DNA of 64,000 nucleotides from Bog-756 sp963828385 (GCA_963828385.1 CAWHEF010000002.1:1488001-1552000), one strand, 5' to 3'. Positions 17,253 through 25,930 are shown, counted from the stretch's first letter. Notes: generated by a model from the sequence alone, not told the origin. Program-made: numbers and translations.

Positions 17253-18686
17253 ATGTCGGCGCCCCGCGTGACGGCGGCACCGAGGGTGGTCGCCGTCGCC
17301 GAGTCATCACCGGCAGAACGGTCGGGGCTCAGTCCGGGGGACGAGCTCCTCTTCGTGAACGGCCGCTCGCCGCGTGACGTGATCGAGTACAGCATGCTGG
17401 TCGACGAGCCCGAGCTCGACCTCGTCGTGCGCCGCAAGGGCGGTGAGGACGCCGAGGCCGTCGTGGTCCACAAGCAGCCCGGCGAGCCCTTCGGTGCCGA
17501 GGTTTCCTCTGCGGTCTTCGACCGGGTGCGCACCTGTGACAACCACTGCGAGTTCTGCTTCATCCACCAGCTGCCCAAGGGGATGCGCCGGAGCCTCTCG
17601 CTGAAGGACGACGACTACCGCCTCTCCTTTCTCTACGGCAACTTCACGACCCTCACCCGGTTCACCGAGATGGACCTCGAGCGGGTCCTCACCGAGCGGC
17701 TGAGCCCGCTCTTCGTGTCCATCCACGCCACCGATCCCGCCGTCCGGGCCGACCTGTTGCGCAACCGGCGCGGAGCGGTGAGCCTCCGCTGGCTGGAGGC
17801 CCTGCTCGACGGGGGCATCGAGGTCCACGGCCAGATCGTGGTGTGCCCGGGTAAGAACGACGGACAGGTGCTGGAGGACACGCTGGCCGGCGTGCTCGAC
17901 CGCTACCCGGGTCTGGCCACCGTGGCCTGCGTGCCCCTCGGGGTGAGCCGCTTCTCGACCGAGTCGGCCATGCGGCCCCACACGAGCGAGGAGGCGGCCG
18001 CCGTCTGCGATACCGTGGACGGCTGGCAGGAGACGTTCCTCAGCGCCCTCGGCCGGCGGATGGTCTTCGCCGCCGACGAGTACTACCTGATGGCCGGCCG
18101 AGCGTTTCCCGCCGCCACCACCTACGAGGGGTTCCCCCAGCACGAGAACGGCCTGGGCATGGCCCGGGCCTTCGAGGCCGCCTTCGACGGTGACGACCGA
18201 TCGGCCCGAGGCGTCCGGCCGGGCTTCTTCGCCGCCGTGGACGGGGCGCCGCCGTCGGGCTACCGGGCCCGTCGCATCGAGAACAAGCCGCCATCGGCCT
18301 CGCCCGGCGCCCCCGTCGCCGTCCTCACCGGGACCTACGGCGCGCTCGTGCTCGAGCCCCTCGTCGACAGGCTCGGGCGAGACATCCGGGTGGTCCCGGT
18401 GGCGAACCACTTCTTCGGCGGCAACATCGGCGTCTCGGGCCTGTTGACCGGGACCGATCTGGCCGCCGTCCTCGACGGCGAGCCCGAGGGCCACCGTTAC
18501 CTGTTGCCCGACTCGTGCCTGTCCGAAGGGCGCTTCCTCGACGACCTGACCCTCGCCGATCTGCCCCGACCCGTCGAGGTCGTCCCTACCGACGGGCGGT
18601 CGCTGCGCCGGGCGCTCGACCATGGTCCCATTCTCCCGGGAACGGACTGGGGACCGGTCCCCGTCGCCCTCGGGGCGTCGAGGTGA
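17253..18686 (+). CDS. DUF512-family radical SAM/PDZ protein
   Basis: Conserved protein combining an N-terminal PDZ-like domain (residues about 5-70, SPAERSGLSPGDELLFVNG), a radical-SAM-type cluster motif CxxxCxxC in RTCDNHCEFCFIHQLP near residue 94, and a C-terminal DUF512 domain with LTGTYGALVLEP and VANHFFGGNIGVSGLLTG. Such proteins usually neighbour der (engA), exactly as here: its stop overlaps the der start by 4 bp. ATG 17253 was chosen because upstream sequence belongs to the ispH antisense region. Function is unproven in the family. The association with Der hints at a ribosome or Fe-S related role, which is inference. Confidence 0.88.
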   Translation: MSAPRVTAAPRVVAVAESSPAERSGLSPGDELLFVNGRSPRDVIEYSMLVDEPELDLVVRRKGGEDAEAVVVHKQPGEPFGAEVSSAVFDRVRTCDNHCEFCFIHQLPKGMRRSLSLKDDDYRLSFLYGNFTTLTRFTEMDLERVLTERLSPLFVSIHATDPAVRADLLRNRRGAVSLRWLEALLDGGIEVHGQIVVCPGKNDGQVLEDTLAGVLDRYPGLATVACVPLGVSRFSTESAMRPHTSEEAAAVCDTVDGWQETFLSALGRRMVFAADEYYLMAGRAFPAATTYEGFPQHENGLGMARAFEAAFDGDDRSARGVRPGFFAAVDGAPPSGYRARRIENKPPSASPGAPVAVLTGTYGALVLEPLVDRLGRDIRVVPVANHFFGGNIGVSGLLTGTDLAAVLDGEPEGHRYLLPDSCLSEGRFLDDLTLADLPRPVEVVPTDGRSLRRALDHGPILPGTDWGPVPVALGASR

Positions 18687-20080
18687 ACGAGCCGGCCCCG
18701 GCCCGGGCGTCCGCCGGTCGACGTCAGCCGGTCGTGGTCATCGCCGGACGGCCCAACGTCGGAAAATCCACCCTCGTCAACCGCATCGTCGGCCGCCGCG
18801 CCGCAGTGGTCGAGGAGAGACCGGGTGTGACCCGGGACCGCAAGGAGCTGGTGGCCGAATGGAACGGCCACACGTTCACCGTCGTCGACACCGGAGGGTG
18901 GGTGGCCGGCGACGACCCGCTCGACGTCCAGGTCAGCGCCCAGGCCGAACGGGCCTTCGCCGAGGCCGACGTGGTCCTCCTTCTCGTAGACGTCACCATC
19001 GGGGTGACCGAGGCCGACCTGGCCGTGGCCAGGGTGCTCAAGCGGGCCGGACGCCAGGTCCGGGTCGTGGTCAACAAGGTCGACTCGGCCCACCGGGAGG
19101 CCGACACGTGGGACGCCATGAGCCTCGGCCTCGGCCCTCCCTGGGCGGTCAGCGCTCTGCACGGCCGGGGCACCGGCGACCTGCTCGACGAGGTGGTCAG
19201 CCTGCTCCCACCGGCCGGGCCCGACCCCGGCGGCTCCGGCAGGACGGTCCCGGGCGCCCACGGTCGGGAAGAGGGGGGCACCCCGCCCCGGGTGGCCGTG
19301 GTCGGCCGTCCGAACGTCGGAAAGTCGACCCTGTTCAACCGGCTGGTGGGCGACGAGCGGGCCGTCACCCACGATGAACCGGGCACGACCCGGGACGCGG
19401 TCGACACCGTCGTCGAGACACCGGAAGGGACGGTGTGCTTCGTCGACACGGCCGGGATGAGGCGCCGGTCCCGTACCGAGCGGGGCACCGAGTACTTCTC
19501 GGTCCTGCGGGCCCTCGAGGCGCTCGACCGGTCCGACATCGCTCTGCTCGTCATCGACGCCACCGCCGGCGTGACCCATCAGGACCAGAGACTTGCCGAA
19601 CGGGTGGCCGGCGCCGGTTGCCCGACCGTCGTCGTGCTCAACAAGTGGGAGATGGTCCCGGTGGAGGAACGCCGCGGCATCCTCGCCGACATCGGAGACC
19701 GCCTGGCGTTCCTCGGCGAGGCCCCCGTGCTCAAGGTCAGCGCCCGATCCGGTTTCGGGGTCCACCGGATCCTCCCCGCTGTGGGCGCTGCCGAGGAGGC
19801 GTACCACCGGCGCATCCCGACCGGCGAGCTCAACCGGGCCGTCAAGGCAGTGCAGGCCGCCCACCCTCCGGCCCGGGCCCGCATCCAGTATGCGGTGCAA
19901 GGGGCCATCGATCCGCCGACGTTCACGTTGTTCACCACGGGCCGCATCGAGCCGACCTACCTGCGCTATGTCGAGCGGGCGCTACGCGAGCGGTTCGAGC
20001 TCGGACCGACGCCGGTCAAGCTGCGGGTGAGGGCCAAGAGCGCACGTCGGGGGGGCGGCAGCCGGGCGGCCCGGAGATGA
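18683..20080 (+). CDS. der: GTPase Der (EngA)
   Basis: Essential double GTPase for 50S ribosomal subunit maturation. Two tandem G domains are visible: the first with GRPNVGKSTLVNRI (about residue 24), DTGGW and NKVD; the second with GRPNVGKSTLFNRL (about 208), DTAGM and NKWE. A KH-like domain follows (GELNRAVKAVQAAHPP through RFELGPTPVKLRVRAKS). GTG 18683 overlaps the upstream stop in GTGA and gives 465 residues, the family norm. The linker between G domains is Gly/Pro-rich. Identification is secure. Confidence 0.97.
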   Translation: MNEPAPARASAGRRQPVVVIAGRPNVGKSTLVNRIVGRRAAVVEERPGVTRDRKELVAEWNGHTFTVVDTGGWVAGDDPLDVQVSAQAERAFAEADVVLLLVDVTIGVTEADLAVARVLKRAGRQVRVVVNKVDSAHREADTWDAMSLGLGPPWAVSALHGRGTGDLLDEVVSLLPPAGPDPGGSGRTVPGAHGREEGGTPPRVAVVGRPNVGKSTLFNRLVGDERAVTHDEPGTTRDAVDTVVETPEGTVCFVDTAGMRRRSRTERGTEYFSVLRALEALDRSDIALLVIDATAGVTHQDQRLAERVAGAGCPTVVVLNKWEMVPVEERRGILADIGDRLAFLGEAPVLKVSARSGFGVHRILPAVGAAEEAYHRRIPTGELNRAVKAVQAAHPPARARIQYAVQGAIDPPTFTLFTTGRIEPTYLRYVERALRERFELGPTPVKLRVRAKSARRGGGSRAARR

Positions 20081-20178
20081 CCATCGGGGCATCGACGGCG
20101 GCACGACGGGACGTGACCTCATCGCTGACGCCGACGCCATGGGTCGACGGTGCTCGAGTGAAGGGGGCGACCTGAGCC

Positions 20179-20376
20179 GTGCCGTGGTGCGAGGAGTGTG
20201 ACAGCCGGGTCGAAACCGAGGAGCTGAGCGACGACGGAACGTGCCCGGTGTGCGGAACCGTGCCCCTGGAGCACCGCAAGGCCCCGTGGTACTTCAAATT
20301 CATGCTGGTGGCCAGTGTCATCTACTTGGGATACCGGGCGTTCCAAGGTGTGACCTGGGTCATCCATCACGTCTGA
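20179..20376 (+). CDS. Small zinc-ribbon single-pass membrane protein
   Basis: A 65-residue protein with two CxxC pairs (CEECDSRVET, then CPVCGTVPLEH) forming a likely zinc ribbon, followed by one hydrophobic helix (FKFMLVASVIYLGYRAF) near the C-terminus. GTG start at 20179, with the acidic residues ELSDDG between the pairs. It lies about 100 bp downstream of der and co-directional. No specific function is recognised. The composition is that of a small membrane-tethered adaptor of the kind common in Acidimicrobiia genomes. The start and coding nature are supported by the clean zinc-ribbon pattern. Confidence 0.72.
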   Translation: MPWCEECDSRVETEELSDDGTCPVCGTVPLEHRKAPWYFKFMLVASVIYLGYRAFQGVTWVIHHV

Positions 20377-20553
20377 GCCGACCGCACAGGGTGGCGGGTC
20401 GAGGTCGAGCGCCCGGGGGCGGCCACTGGCAGCGAGAAGTGCCACTGGGGAGGCATGGCGAAGCCGGAGGGTGTGGTAGCCATTGTCGATCCCGCGCCGA
20501 GGGTCTCCCCATGGAGGCGGACCGGACGGGCACAACGACAGTCGGAGGAGATC

Positions 20554-21516
20554 ATGCACAGGCGTCTTCGAGCACCTCTCGCCGGGCTCGCCTTCGTTAC
20601 CGCCGCCGTCGCCCTGCTGACTGTGGGCTTGACGCCGGCGGTCAGCGGGGCAGCGAAGACGAATGGCCCGACCAAGACACGGCCGGCGGCGAAGTCTGCG
20701 CCGCCCTACTACGTCTCGCTCGGCGACTCTTACTCGATCGGCGATCAGCCCGGCAAAGGCGCCACACCGGGGTATACGGCCTACGTGGCGAGGATGCAGA
20801 AACTGCAACTCGCCAACTTCGGGTGCGGGGGAGCCACCACCACCTCGATCATCTCGTCCATCGGATGCGGGCAGCCTGCCGCCACTGATGCCGTCCCGTA
20901 CCCGACCGAGACCCAGGAGCAGGCGGCTCTCGACTTCATCGGTCAGCATCCGGGACAGGTGAGCCTGGTCACGGTATCGATCGGCGGCAACGATGTCACC
21001 GCCTGCGCCAACGCTGGGAGCACGAGCGCAATCCTCACCTGTGTCGAGAACGCCGACAACGGCATCACCGCCAATGTCGGATCCCTCGTGTCGTCGTTGA
21101 GCCAGGCTCTGGCTACCAATGGCGACGCGTCGACCCGGATCGTGGGACTGACCTACCCCGATGTGATCCTGGGCGACTGGGTCTACCCGAAGGGTGCCAC
21201 CAACCAGAACCTGGCGAGCCTGTCAGTGGCCGCCTTCGACAGCCTCATCAACCCGACGCTCGACAAGGCCTACACCTCGGTCGCCGACGGGAGCTTCGTC
21301 AACGTGACTGACGCGCCGTTCAAGAAGGCCACGGCAGGAGCCGACACGCCGCTCACGACGACGATGATGCTCAAGCTCTACGGCAAGGTGCCGGCGGCCG
21401 TGGGAGAGGTCTGCCGGCTCACGTACTACTGCTCGCAGGGGAACATCCACGCCAACACCAGGGGCTACGTGTTCATTGGCCAGCTGATCGATGCCAGCTT
21501 GGCGCCGAGCGGCTGA
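20554..21516 (+). CDS. Secreted SGNH/GDSL-family hydrolase
   Basis: Exported esterase/lipase-like hydrolase. A signal peptide is visible: MHRRLRAPLAGLAFVTAAVA with a cleavage-like AVSGAA. SGNH blocks follow: block I SLGDSYSIGD (catalytic Ser, about residue 60), block II Gly in NFGCGGAT, block III SIGGND (Asn, about 145), and block V near the C-terminus in GNIHANTRGY (catalytic His, about 300). Six or more Cys suggest disulfides, as in Streptomyces lipases. ATG 20554 is preceded by a strong Shine-Dalgarno GGAGGAG; the upstream in-frame extension lacks a signal peptide. 320 residues. The substrate is unknown. Confidence 0.88.
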   Translation: MHRRLRAPLAGLAFVTAAVALLTVGLTPAVSGAAKTNGPTKTRPAAKSAPPYYVSLGDSYSIGDQPGKGATPGYTAYVARMQKLQLANFGCGGATTTSIISSIGCGQPAATDAVPYPTETQEQAALDFIGQHPGQVSLVTVSIGGNDVTACANAGSTSAILTCVENADNGITANVGSLVSSLSQALATNGDASTRIVGLTYPDVILGDWVYPKGATNQNLASLSVAAFDSLINPTLDKAYTSVADGSFVNVTDAPFKKATAGADTPLTTTMMLKLYGKVPAAVGEVCRLTYYCSQGNIHANTRGYVFIGQLIDASLAPSG

Positions 21517-21654
21517 CAAGTGCAGCCGATCTCGAGGGTCCTTGACCGAGCGGTCGACCTCAACGTGCGCGATCGGCACCGGCGCCCACCTGAGGACGGC
21601 GGGACAGACAAGGTGTGGACGCCGAACGGGCTGGTAGGGTCGCCACGTCAGATT

Positions 21655-21732
21655 CGGGCTGTGGCGCAGCTTGGTTAGCGCGCTTGACTGGGGGTCAAGA
21701 GGTCCCGGGTTCAAATCCCGGCAGCCCGACCA
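21655..21732 (+). tRNA. tRNA-Pro (anticodon GGG)
   Basis: Complete cloverleaf: acceptor CGGGCTG pairs with CAGCCCG, the D stem is GCGC/GCGC, the anticodon stem CTTGA/TCAAG encloses loop CTGGGGG (anticodon GGG, reads CCC), and the T stem CCGGG/CCCGG encloses TTCAAAT. The CCA end is genomically encoded at 21730-21732. Its 3' 46 bases are repeated at 28851-28896, so this gene is the integration target of the neighbouring mobile element. Confidence 0.96.
21687..21732 (+). repeat. attL: 46-bp direct repeat in the tRNA-Pro 3' end
   Basis: Runs from the last base of the 5' anticodon stem through the encoded CCA. It is identical over 46 bases to 28851-28896; flanking bases differ on both sides (G versus C before, T versus C after). 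It restores the full tRNA at the left junction. Confidence 0.9.
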
Positions 21733-21794
21733 TAAACGAGCAGTTCACCGGGTGGCTCTCAATTCGCAGCCTGCCGTCATTCCGGCCGTCCCCG

Positions 21795-21802
21795 CGATAT
21801 CC
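21795..21802. repeat. Left 8-bp target-site duplication of the ISL3 element
   Basis: CGATATCC immediately outside the left terminal inverted repeat, identical to 23258-23265 outside the right one. Eight base pairs is the characteristic duplication size of ISL3-family elements, and the perfect match indicates an intact, relatively recent insertion. Confidence 0.88.
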
Positions 21803-21825
21803 GGGTCTTCCGGTTTCTGCGGGGT
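21803..21825 (+). repeat. Left terminal inverted repeat of ISL3 element
   Basis: 23 bp beginning GGGTCTTCCGG and ending TGCGGGGT; it matches the reverse complement of 23235-23257 with two mismatches. The GG-TCTTC beginning is typical of ISL3-family ends. Confidence 0.85.
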
Positions 21826-21833
21826 GAGCCACC

Positions 21834-23153
21834 TCACGCCACCACGATCGAGTCGAGCACTCTGAAGTTGGGCTTGCCGGCATAGAGGAGGGCCCGGATG
21901 CGGAAGTTCTCGAAGTTCGTGAACCCAAACGCAACCCGCTTGACCCGTTTCAAGAGGTTGTTCATGCCTTCGGTCGGACCGTTGGACACCTTGGCCTCGT
22001 GCCAGGCCACGATGGGATCGAACCAGTTGCGAAGCGTGCGGGCCAGTCGTCTGACCTCAAAGGGGGCGGAGCGTTTGGAGCTCACGTCAATGACGTCGCG
22101 GAGCAGATCGGCTGCTTGCTCAGGAGCCTCGGTGCCATAGAACCGGGCGACGGCCTCTTTGACGCTGTAGGCGAACGCCACCTCGCCGTCGGGATCGCCC
22201 AGTGCCAAGAGACCCTCGAGGCGGGCACAGAGTTCGGGATCGTCGGCCGTCGCCTTGATGATCAAGAGCTTGCGGGCCCGATAAAGCGGGTCACTCGCTC
22301 GTCCCCGGTGACCCAGGCGCTCGTTTTGGACCCGGCGCCGGGTCTGGTCTACAGCCAAGATGGCGTGACGCATGACGTGGAAGCGGTCGATGACCCGGGT
22401 GGCCTTGGGCGTGACCACCCGAAAGACGGCGTTGTAGGTCCTCGACATGTCCAAGCAGCCGTAGTCGAGGTGGTCTTTCACGTGATGGGGCTGGGCACGA
22501 AGCCAGCCGGCGACCTTCGTGAAGTCCCTGGTCGGGAGCACGTCGATCAGCGCGTGGTTGACCACGTCGCACACCGTCGTCGACCAGGTCTTCTCCTTGT
22601 AGGGCCCGGATCTGACAAAGAGCGCCTCGTCGAGCCCGATGGCCGTCGTCTCCTTCAAGCGCCTCGTGTCCGCCGCAAGAAGCGCCGCCCCGTAGATGCG
22701 CACCGCCGTGTTGATCGCGTCCCAGCAGCAGCCGAGCTCACGCGCGAGATGCGAGATGGTCTGGCCGCCGCCGATCTGTTTCACCACCCACTTGGCCGCC
22801 CTCGTGGTGAGCATGCAGCCGACGGCAGCGATGCGGTGATCCCCCAGGGTGAACGTGCGCACCGGGCAGCCTTCGTCGGGGCAGACGAGCCGGTGTTTCC
22901 TCCAGCGCAGCGTGATCGGCACGCCGCCGAAGGGCAGGTCCACGTAGGTGACGATCGGGCGGTCCTTCACCCAAGCGCGTCCCCCGCAGCGCCGGCAGAA
23001 AAGGACGGGGTCTGCCTGCTCGATGGTGATCTCACCTGCTGGTCCACGACACACGTAGGAGAGGACACGGACGTCTTTCAGACCCACGAGATGGCGAACG
23101 ATCTCGCTAGGATCGACATACACAGAGGCGTGGAGGAGCTTCTTCTTTCTCAC
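21834..23153 (-). CDS. ISL3-family transposase
   Basis: DDE transposase of 439 residues. The N-terminus carries a zinc-finger-like region (CRRCGGRAW, and LVCPDEGCPVRTF) followed by a helix-turn-helix (QTISHLARELGCCWDAINTAV). The catalytic acidic triad is visible in TAIGLDEALF, RVIDRFHVMRHAI and NGPTEGMNNLLKRVKR. The C-terminus FENFRIRALLYAGK is typical of the ISL3 DDE domain. GTG start at 23153. The frame is complete without interruption and the ends are intact, so the element could be active. It opposes the tRNA direction and is co-directional with the integrase behind it. Confidence 0.94.
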   Translation of the reverse strand: MRKKKLLHASVYVDPSEIVRHLVGLKDVRVLSYVCRGPAGEITIEQADPVLFCRRCGGRAWVKDRPIVTYVDLPFGGVPITLRWRKHRLVCPDEGCPVRTFTLGDHRIAAVGCMLTTRAAKWVVKQIGGGQTISHLARELGCCWDAINTAVRIYGAALLAADTRRLKETTAIGLDEALFVRSGPYKEKTWSTTVCDVVNHALIDVLPTRDFTKVAGWLRAQPHHVKDHLDYGCLDMSRTYNAVFRVVTPKATRVIDRFHVMRHAILAVDQTRRRVQNERLGHRGRASDPLYRARKLLIIKATADDPELCARLEGLLALGDPDGEVAFAYSVKEAVARFYGTEAPEQAADLLRDVIDVSSKRSAPFEVRRLARTLRNWFDPIVAWHEAKVSNGPTEGMNNLLKRVKRVAFGFTNFENFRIRALLYAGKPNFRVLDSIVVA

Positions 23154-23234
23154 AAAAGAGAGTCTGAAGCGCCTCTGTGCCTACATCGTGGATCGCCTGT
23201 CAGGGCCGACCGGGCATCGCCTGCGGGCGATCAG

Positions 23235-23257
23235 ACCCCGCAGATACCGGAAGATCC
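23235..23257 (-). repeat. Right terminal inverted repeat of ISL3 element
   Basis: Mirror of 21803-21825 with two mismatches; on the plus strand it ends in CCGGAAGATCC immediately before the second CGATATCC target duplication. Confidence 0.85.
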
Positions 23258-23265
23258 CGATATCC
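23258..23265. repeat. Right 8-bp target-site duplication of the ISL3 element
   Basis: CGATATCC, identical to 21795-21802. Removing the element plus one copy would place attL about 120 bp from the integrase stop codon. Confidence 0.88.
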
Positions 23266-23277
23266 TCGCGCGACGGA

Positions 23278-23314
23278 CGTACCGCTCCGTACACGTACCG
23301 CTCCGTACCGCTCC
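23278..23314. repeat. Three 11-bp direct repeats, candidate integrase arm sites
   Basis: CGTACCGCTCC occurs at 23278-23288, 23294-23304 and 23304-23314, just beyond the integrase stop codon on the side of attL. Direct repeats between an attachment core and int are where tyrosine integrases of integrative elements bind with their arm-binding domain. This role is inferred from position. Confidence 0.55.
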
Positions 23315-23316
23315 GC

Positions 23317-24474
23317 CTATCGTCCTGGGGGGAACGGGCTGCCGAGGCTCCGCCCCTTAGTTCGATCGAAGCTTTCCGCATCATCGGAGACAGATCGCGC
23401 CTGCGTTCGAGCACTCTCCATCGCATCGGCCGCCGAGCGAAGATCACCTGGGTACAGGTGAGCGTATCTCCCGAGGAAGATCGCGGGGTCATGCCCGAGC
23501 GCGGCGGCTGCAGTCGAAACCGGTACGCCCTGTTGGGCCAAGAGGCTCGCGGCAGTGTGCCGGAGCACGTACGGAGTCGTCGCGGCCGGCAGCCCGGCCT
23601 TTCGAATGGCTGGCTCCCACACACGATGCCGCCAGTTCGATAACCGGATCATCCCGCCGCCCGGCGATGTGAACATCAGGCTCTCAAGTCCTTCAGCAGG
23701 AGTCGCTGACAAATGGTGTTTGAGCTGTTTGAGCACTGACGATGGGACCTGCACCAACCTTGACCGGTGGGTCTTGGTGTCTCCCTCGATGAGCTTTCCT
23801 CGGTGCTCGCTCACCGCTCCTTCGATAGTCAGCCGACCGAGGTCGTCGAGATGCCGTCGGCGAAGGGCAATGGCCTCGCCCGGCCGAAGCCCGCAATAGG
23901 CAAGCACCAACACGAACGGTCGCCACCAAGGACCCACCGCGTCGGCCACTCGCTCCACCTGGTCAGCCGTCAGGGCCTGCCGGGTGCGACTGGTGCCCTT
24001 GGCGATCCGCACCCCTGTCAACGGGTTGGAGGCGATGATCCCCGAATCCACCGCCGAGCCGAGCAGCATGCCCGCGGCGGTCTTGGCGATGTGGATGGTG
24101 GAGTTTGAGGCGCCGGAGCGTCGCAGCTCGCCGAGCCAACGCTCGAGGTGGATGCGGCGGACGTCCTTCACCCGGAGCTCGCCGAGGTAGGGGAGGACAT
24201 GGAGACGCAGCGAGCACTCGTAGCTGATGATGGTGCTGGGGGCCCGCTCGCTCGTCTCGATGGTCGGCCACCAGTGCTGGTGCCAGTTCCGAAACGTCGT
24301 CGCCTGGAGGGCGGGGTCGACGTACTCGCCGGTATCGAGCTCCCGGCGAACTCGCCGCTCGAAACGCTCGGCGTCCCCTTTGCGGGAGAAGGTGCGCTCC
24401 CGAGGTAGCGGGTCCCGGAACCGCACGACCCAAGTCACCGCCCCGCTCTTTGCTGTCCGCTTGTGGATGCTCAT
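23317..24474 (-). CDS. int: Tyrosine-type site-specific integrase of the integrated element
   Basis: Phage/ICE-type integrase, 385 residues. The N-terminal arm-binding domain (MSIHKRTAKSGAVTWVVRFR) is followed by a SAM-like core-binding domain (about residues 60-150, TFRNWHQHWWPTIETSERAP). The catalytic domain has Arg in AYCGLRPGEAIAL, Lys in GDTKTHRSRLV, the box II region TPYVLRHTAASLL, His in ALGHDPA and Tyr in GRYAHLYPGD. The first His of the HxxR motif is Tyr here, a substitution I believe also occurs in some actinobacterial integrases. ATG 24474. It lies beside attL once the ISL3 insertion is removed, so it is the enzyme that inserted this element into tRNA-Pro. Confidence 0.94.
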   Translation of the reverse strand: MSIHKRTAKSGAVTWVVRFRDPLPRERTFSRKGDAERFERRVRRELDTGEYVDPALQATTFRNWHQHWWPTIETSERAPSTIISYECSLRLHVLPYLGELRVKDVRRIHLERWLGELRRSGASNSTIHIAKTAAGMLLGSAVDSGIIASNPLTGVRIAKGTSRTRQALTADQVERVADAVGPWWRPFVLVLAYCGLRPGEAIALRRRHLDDLGRLTIEGAVSEHRGKLIEGDTKTHRSRLVQVPSSVLKQLKHHLSATPAEGLESLMFTSPGGGMIRLSNWRHRVWEPAIRKAGLPAATTPYVLRHTAASLLAQQGVPVSTAAAALGHDPAIFLGRYAHLYPGDLRSAADAMESARTQARSVSDDAESFDRTKGRSLGSPFPPGR

Positions 24475-24516
24475 CGCCGTCCTTCGTTCATGACGACTGC
24501 TCGGCGGCTCCGGGTC

Positions 24517-25930
24517 TCAGCCGGACGCTGCGATCGGGCCACTCTGGCGCACCGCCTCCGGCGGTTTGCCCCCTGGGGCCGAGGGTGAAGAGGTGTAGTA
24601 GGCCTCATTGCCCATTCCGAGCTGGTCGAGGTGGTCCTGCCAGCGGATGTCGGCGAAACGGGTCTCGCCGAGATTGGCCCAGCCGATGCCGACCACCTCC
24701 CAGTCGGCGTCGAGGACGTGGTCAGTTTGGTTGGGAGGTGCGACACCTCGATGTCGTCGTTCCTCCCGCCAGCGGGCCCGCTCGGCCCGCAGTTCGGCGA
24801 AGGTCGACGAGTAGTGCCGTGATTTTGTCAGGAACAGCCCGCCCCAGCCGAAGGCATGGGCATGGCGGCGGAGTCCGAGGTCGGCGAGCTCGGGGTCCCC
24901 GCCGAGCTCCCAGGCCGTCTCGGCCATCCGGCGGAGGTGGGCCGGGAGCCGACGGACGGCCAGGTTCTCGGCGGTGCGGATGGGCCAGTCGAGGGGCGCC
25001 GCCCGGATCGGCCGATTTGCTCGCGTACTTGGCTACGTAGCAGGCCATCTTGCCGGCAGCATCCGCTGACCGGTCGAGGAACTGGACGTCAATCTCCTCG
25101 CCCCAGACAGCCGCTCCTCGGGGATGCCTGGCTCGGACCGAGCGGGCGGCCCGGAGACAGGCCAGGGCCAGTTGGTCGACGGAAACCTCCGGGCAGTCGC
25201 CATCGGTTCGATCTGCACGGATGATGGCGTGGAGGTGGATGAGCCCCCGGGACTGGAACTCGGCCACTCGGCAGAACGAGATGCGGGCCACGGATCGGGT
25301 AGCGGCCTGGGTCATGTCGAGCACGGCGGCGAGCTGGCGCCCGAGGTAGACGACCGTCCGGTGCCAGAGCTCGGGAGTCATGGCGTTGTGGAGGACGGCC
25401 GCTTCGTAGTCGTACCAGTCCGGACACAGCGGCGTTCCGATCGCCGGGTCACCGTCTCCATGGGAGAGCGCACAGCTGGTGGGGCGGCCATGACAGCACG
25501 GGCCCGACCGTCCAGGCCGGCACGGTGTCTCGGCATCCGTGGCGCCGAGGCGGTGGACCGCACCGAAACTTGGAGCAGTGAGGGTGAGGAAGACCGCTGG
25601 GTGCTCGGCGATGGTAGGGGCTACGCCCTTCCCCCCAACGAGTCCGGCCCGGATGAGGTGCCGGGCGTCACCCCGGTACCTGTGGGCGCACGCTGGACAC
25701 TGGCTCTCACGTCGCGATCCGCACGCTTTCAACAACACGCCGTCGGGGAGCTGTCCCGTCGAGAAGCGCACTCGACGTTGAGCACCGCTCCCTTCGGTGA
25801 CGACGCCCCGAATTCGGATCGGATGGCGACACCAGTTGCAGCCCCGCCCTTGCTCGACGAAGTCGTCCCATCGTCCCGAGCTCACTCGGGGAAGCACTGC
25901 TTCGACTACGACTCGGTCGGCCTCGTCCAT
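24517..25930 (-). pseudogene. RepSA-like rolling-circle replication initiator, frameshifted
   Basis: Replication initiator related to actinomycete RepSA. The N-terminal part has zinc-binding cysteines (GCNWCRHPI, CPACAHRYRGD) and the HUH-type metal motif FQSRGLIHLHAIIRAD. It also has the tyrosine-motif region MACYVAKYASKSAD, where the nicking Tyr lies. About 24 bp after that motif the frame is lost. Conserved RepSA C-terminal sequence resumes in the next frame (LDWPIRTAENLAV, then GLRRHAHAFGWGGLFLTKSR) to the stop at 24517. Removing one G from the GGG run near 25002-25004 (CCC on the plus strand) restores a continuous protein. ATG 25930 was chosen; a TTG at 25966 is possible. Real decay or a sequencing slip cannot be separated here. 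Confidence 0.85.

Larger units (their letters stand above)
21803..23257. mobile_element. ISL3-family insertion sequence, 1455 bp, intact ends
   Basis: Single-transposase element with terminal inverted repeats of about 23 bp (starting GGGTCTTCCGG on the left and, in reverse complement, GGATCTTCCGG on the right) and a perfect 8-bp target duplication. The only gene is the leftward transposase at 21834-23153. It lies between attL and the integrase gene of the larger integrated element, so it is a secondary insertion. Confidence 0.88.
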
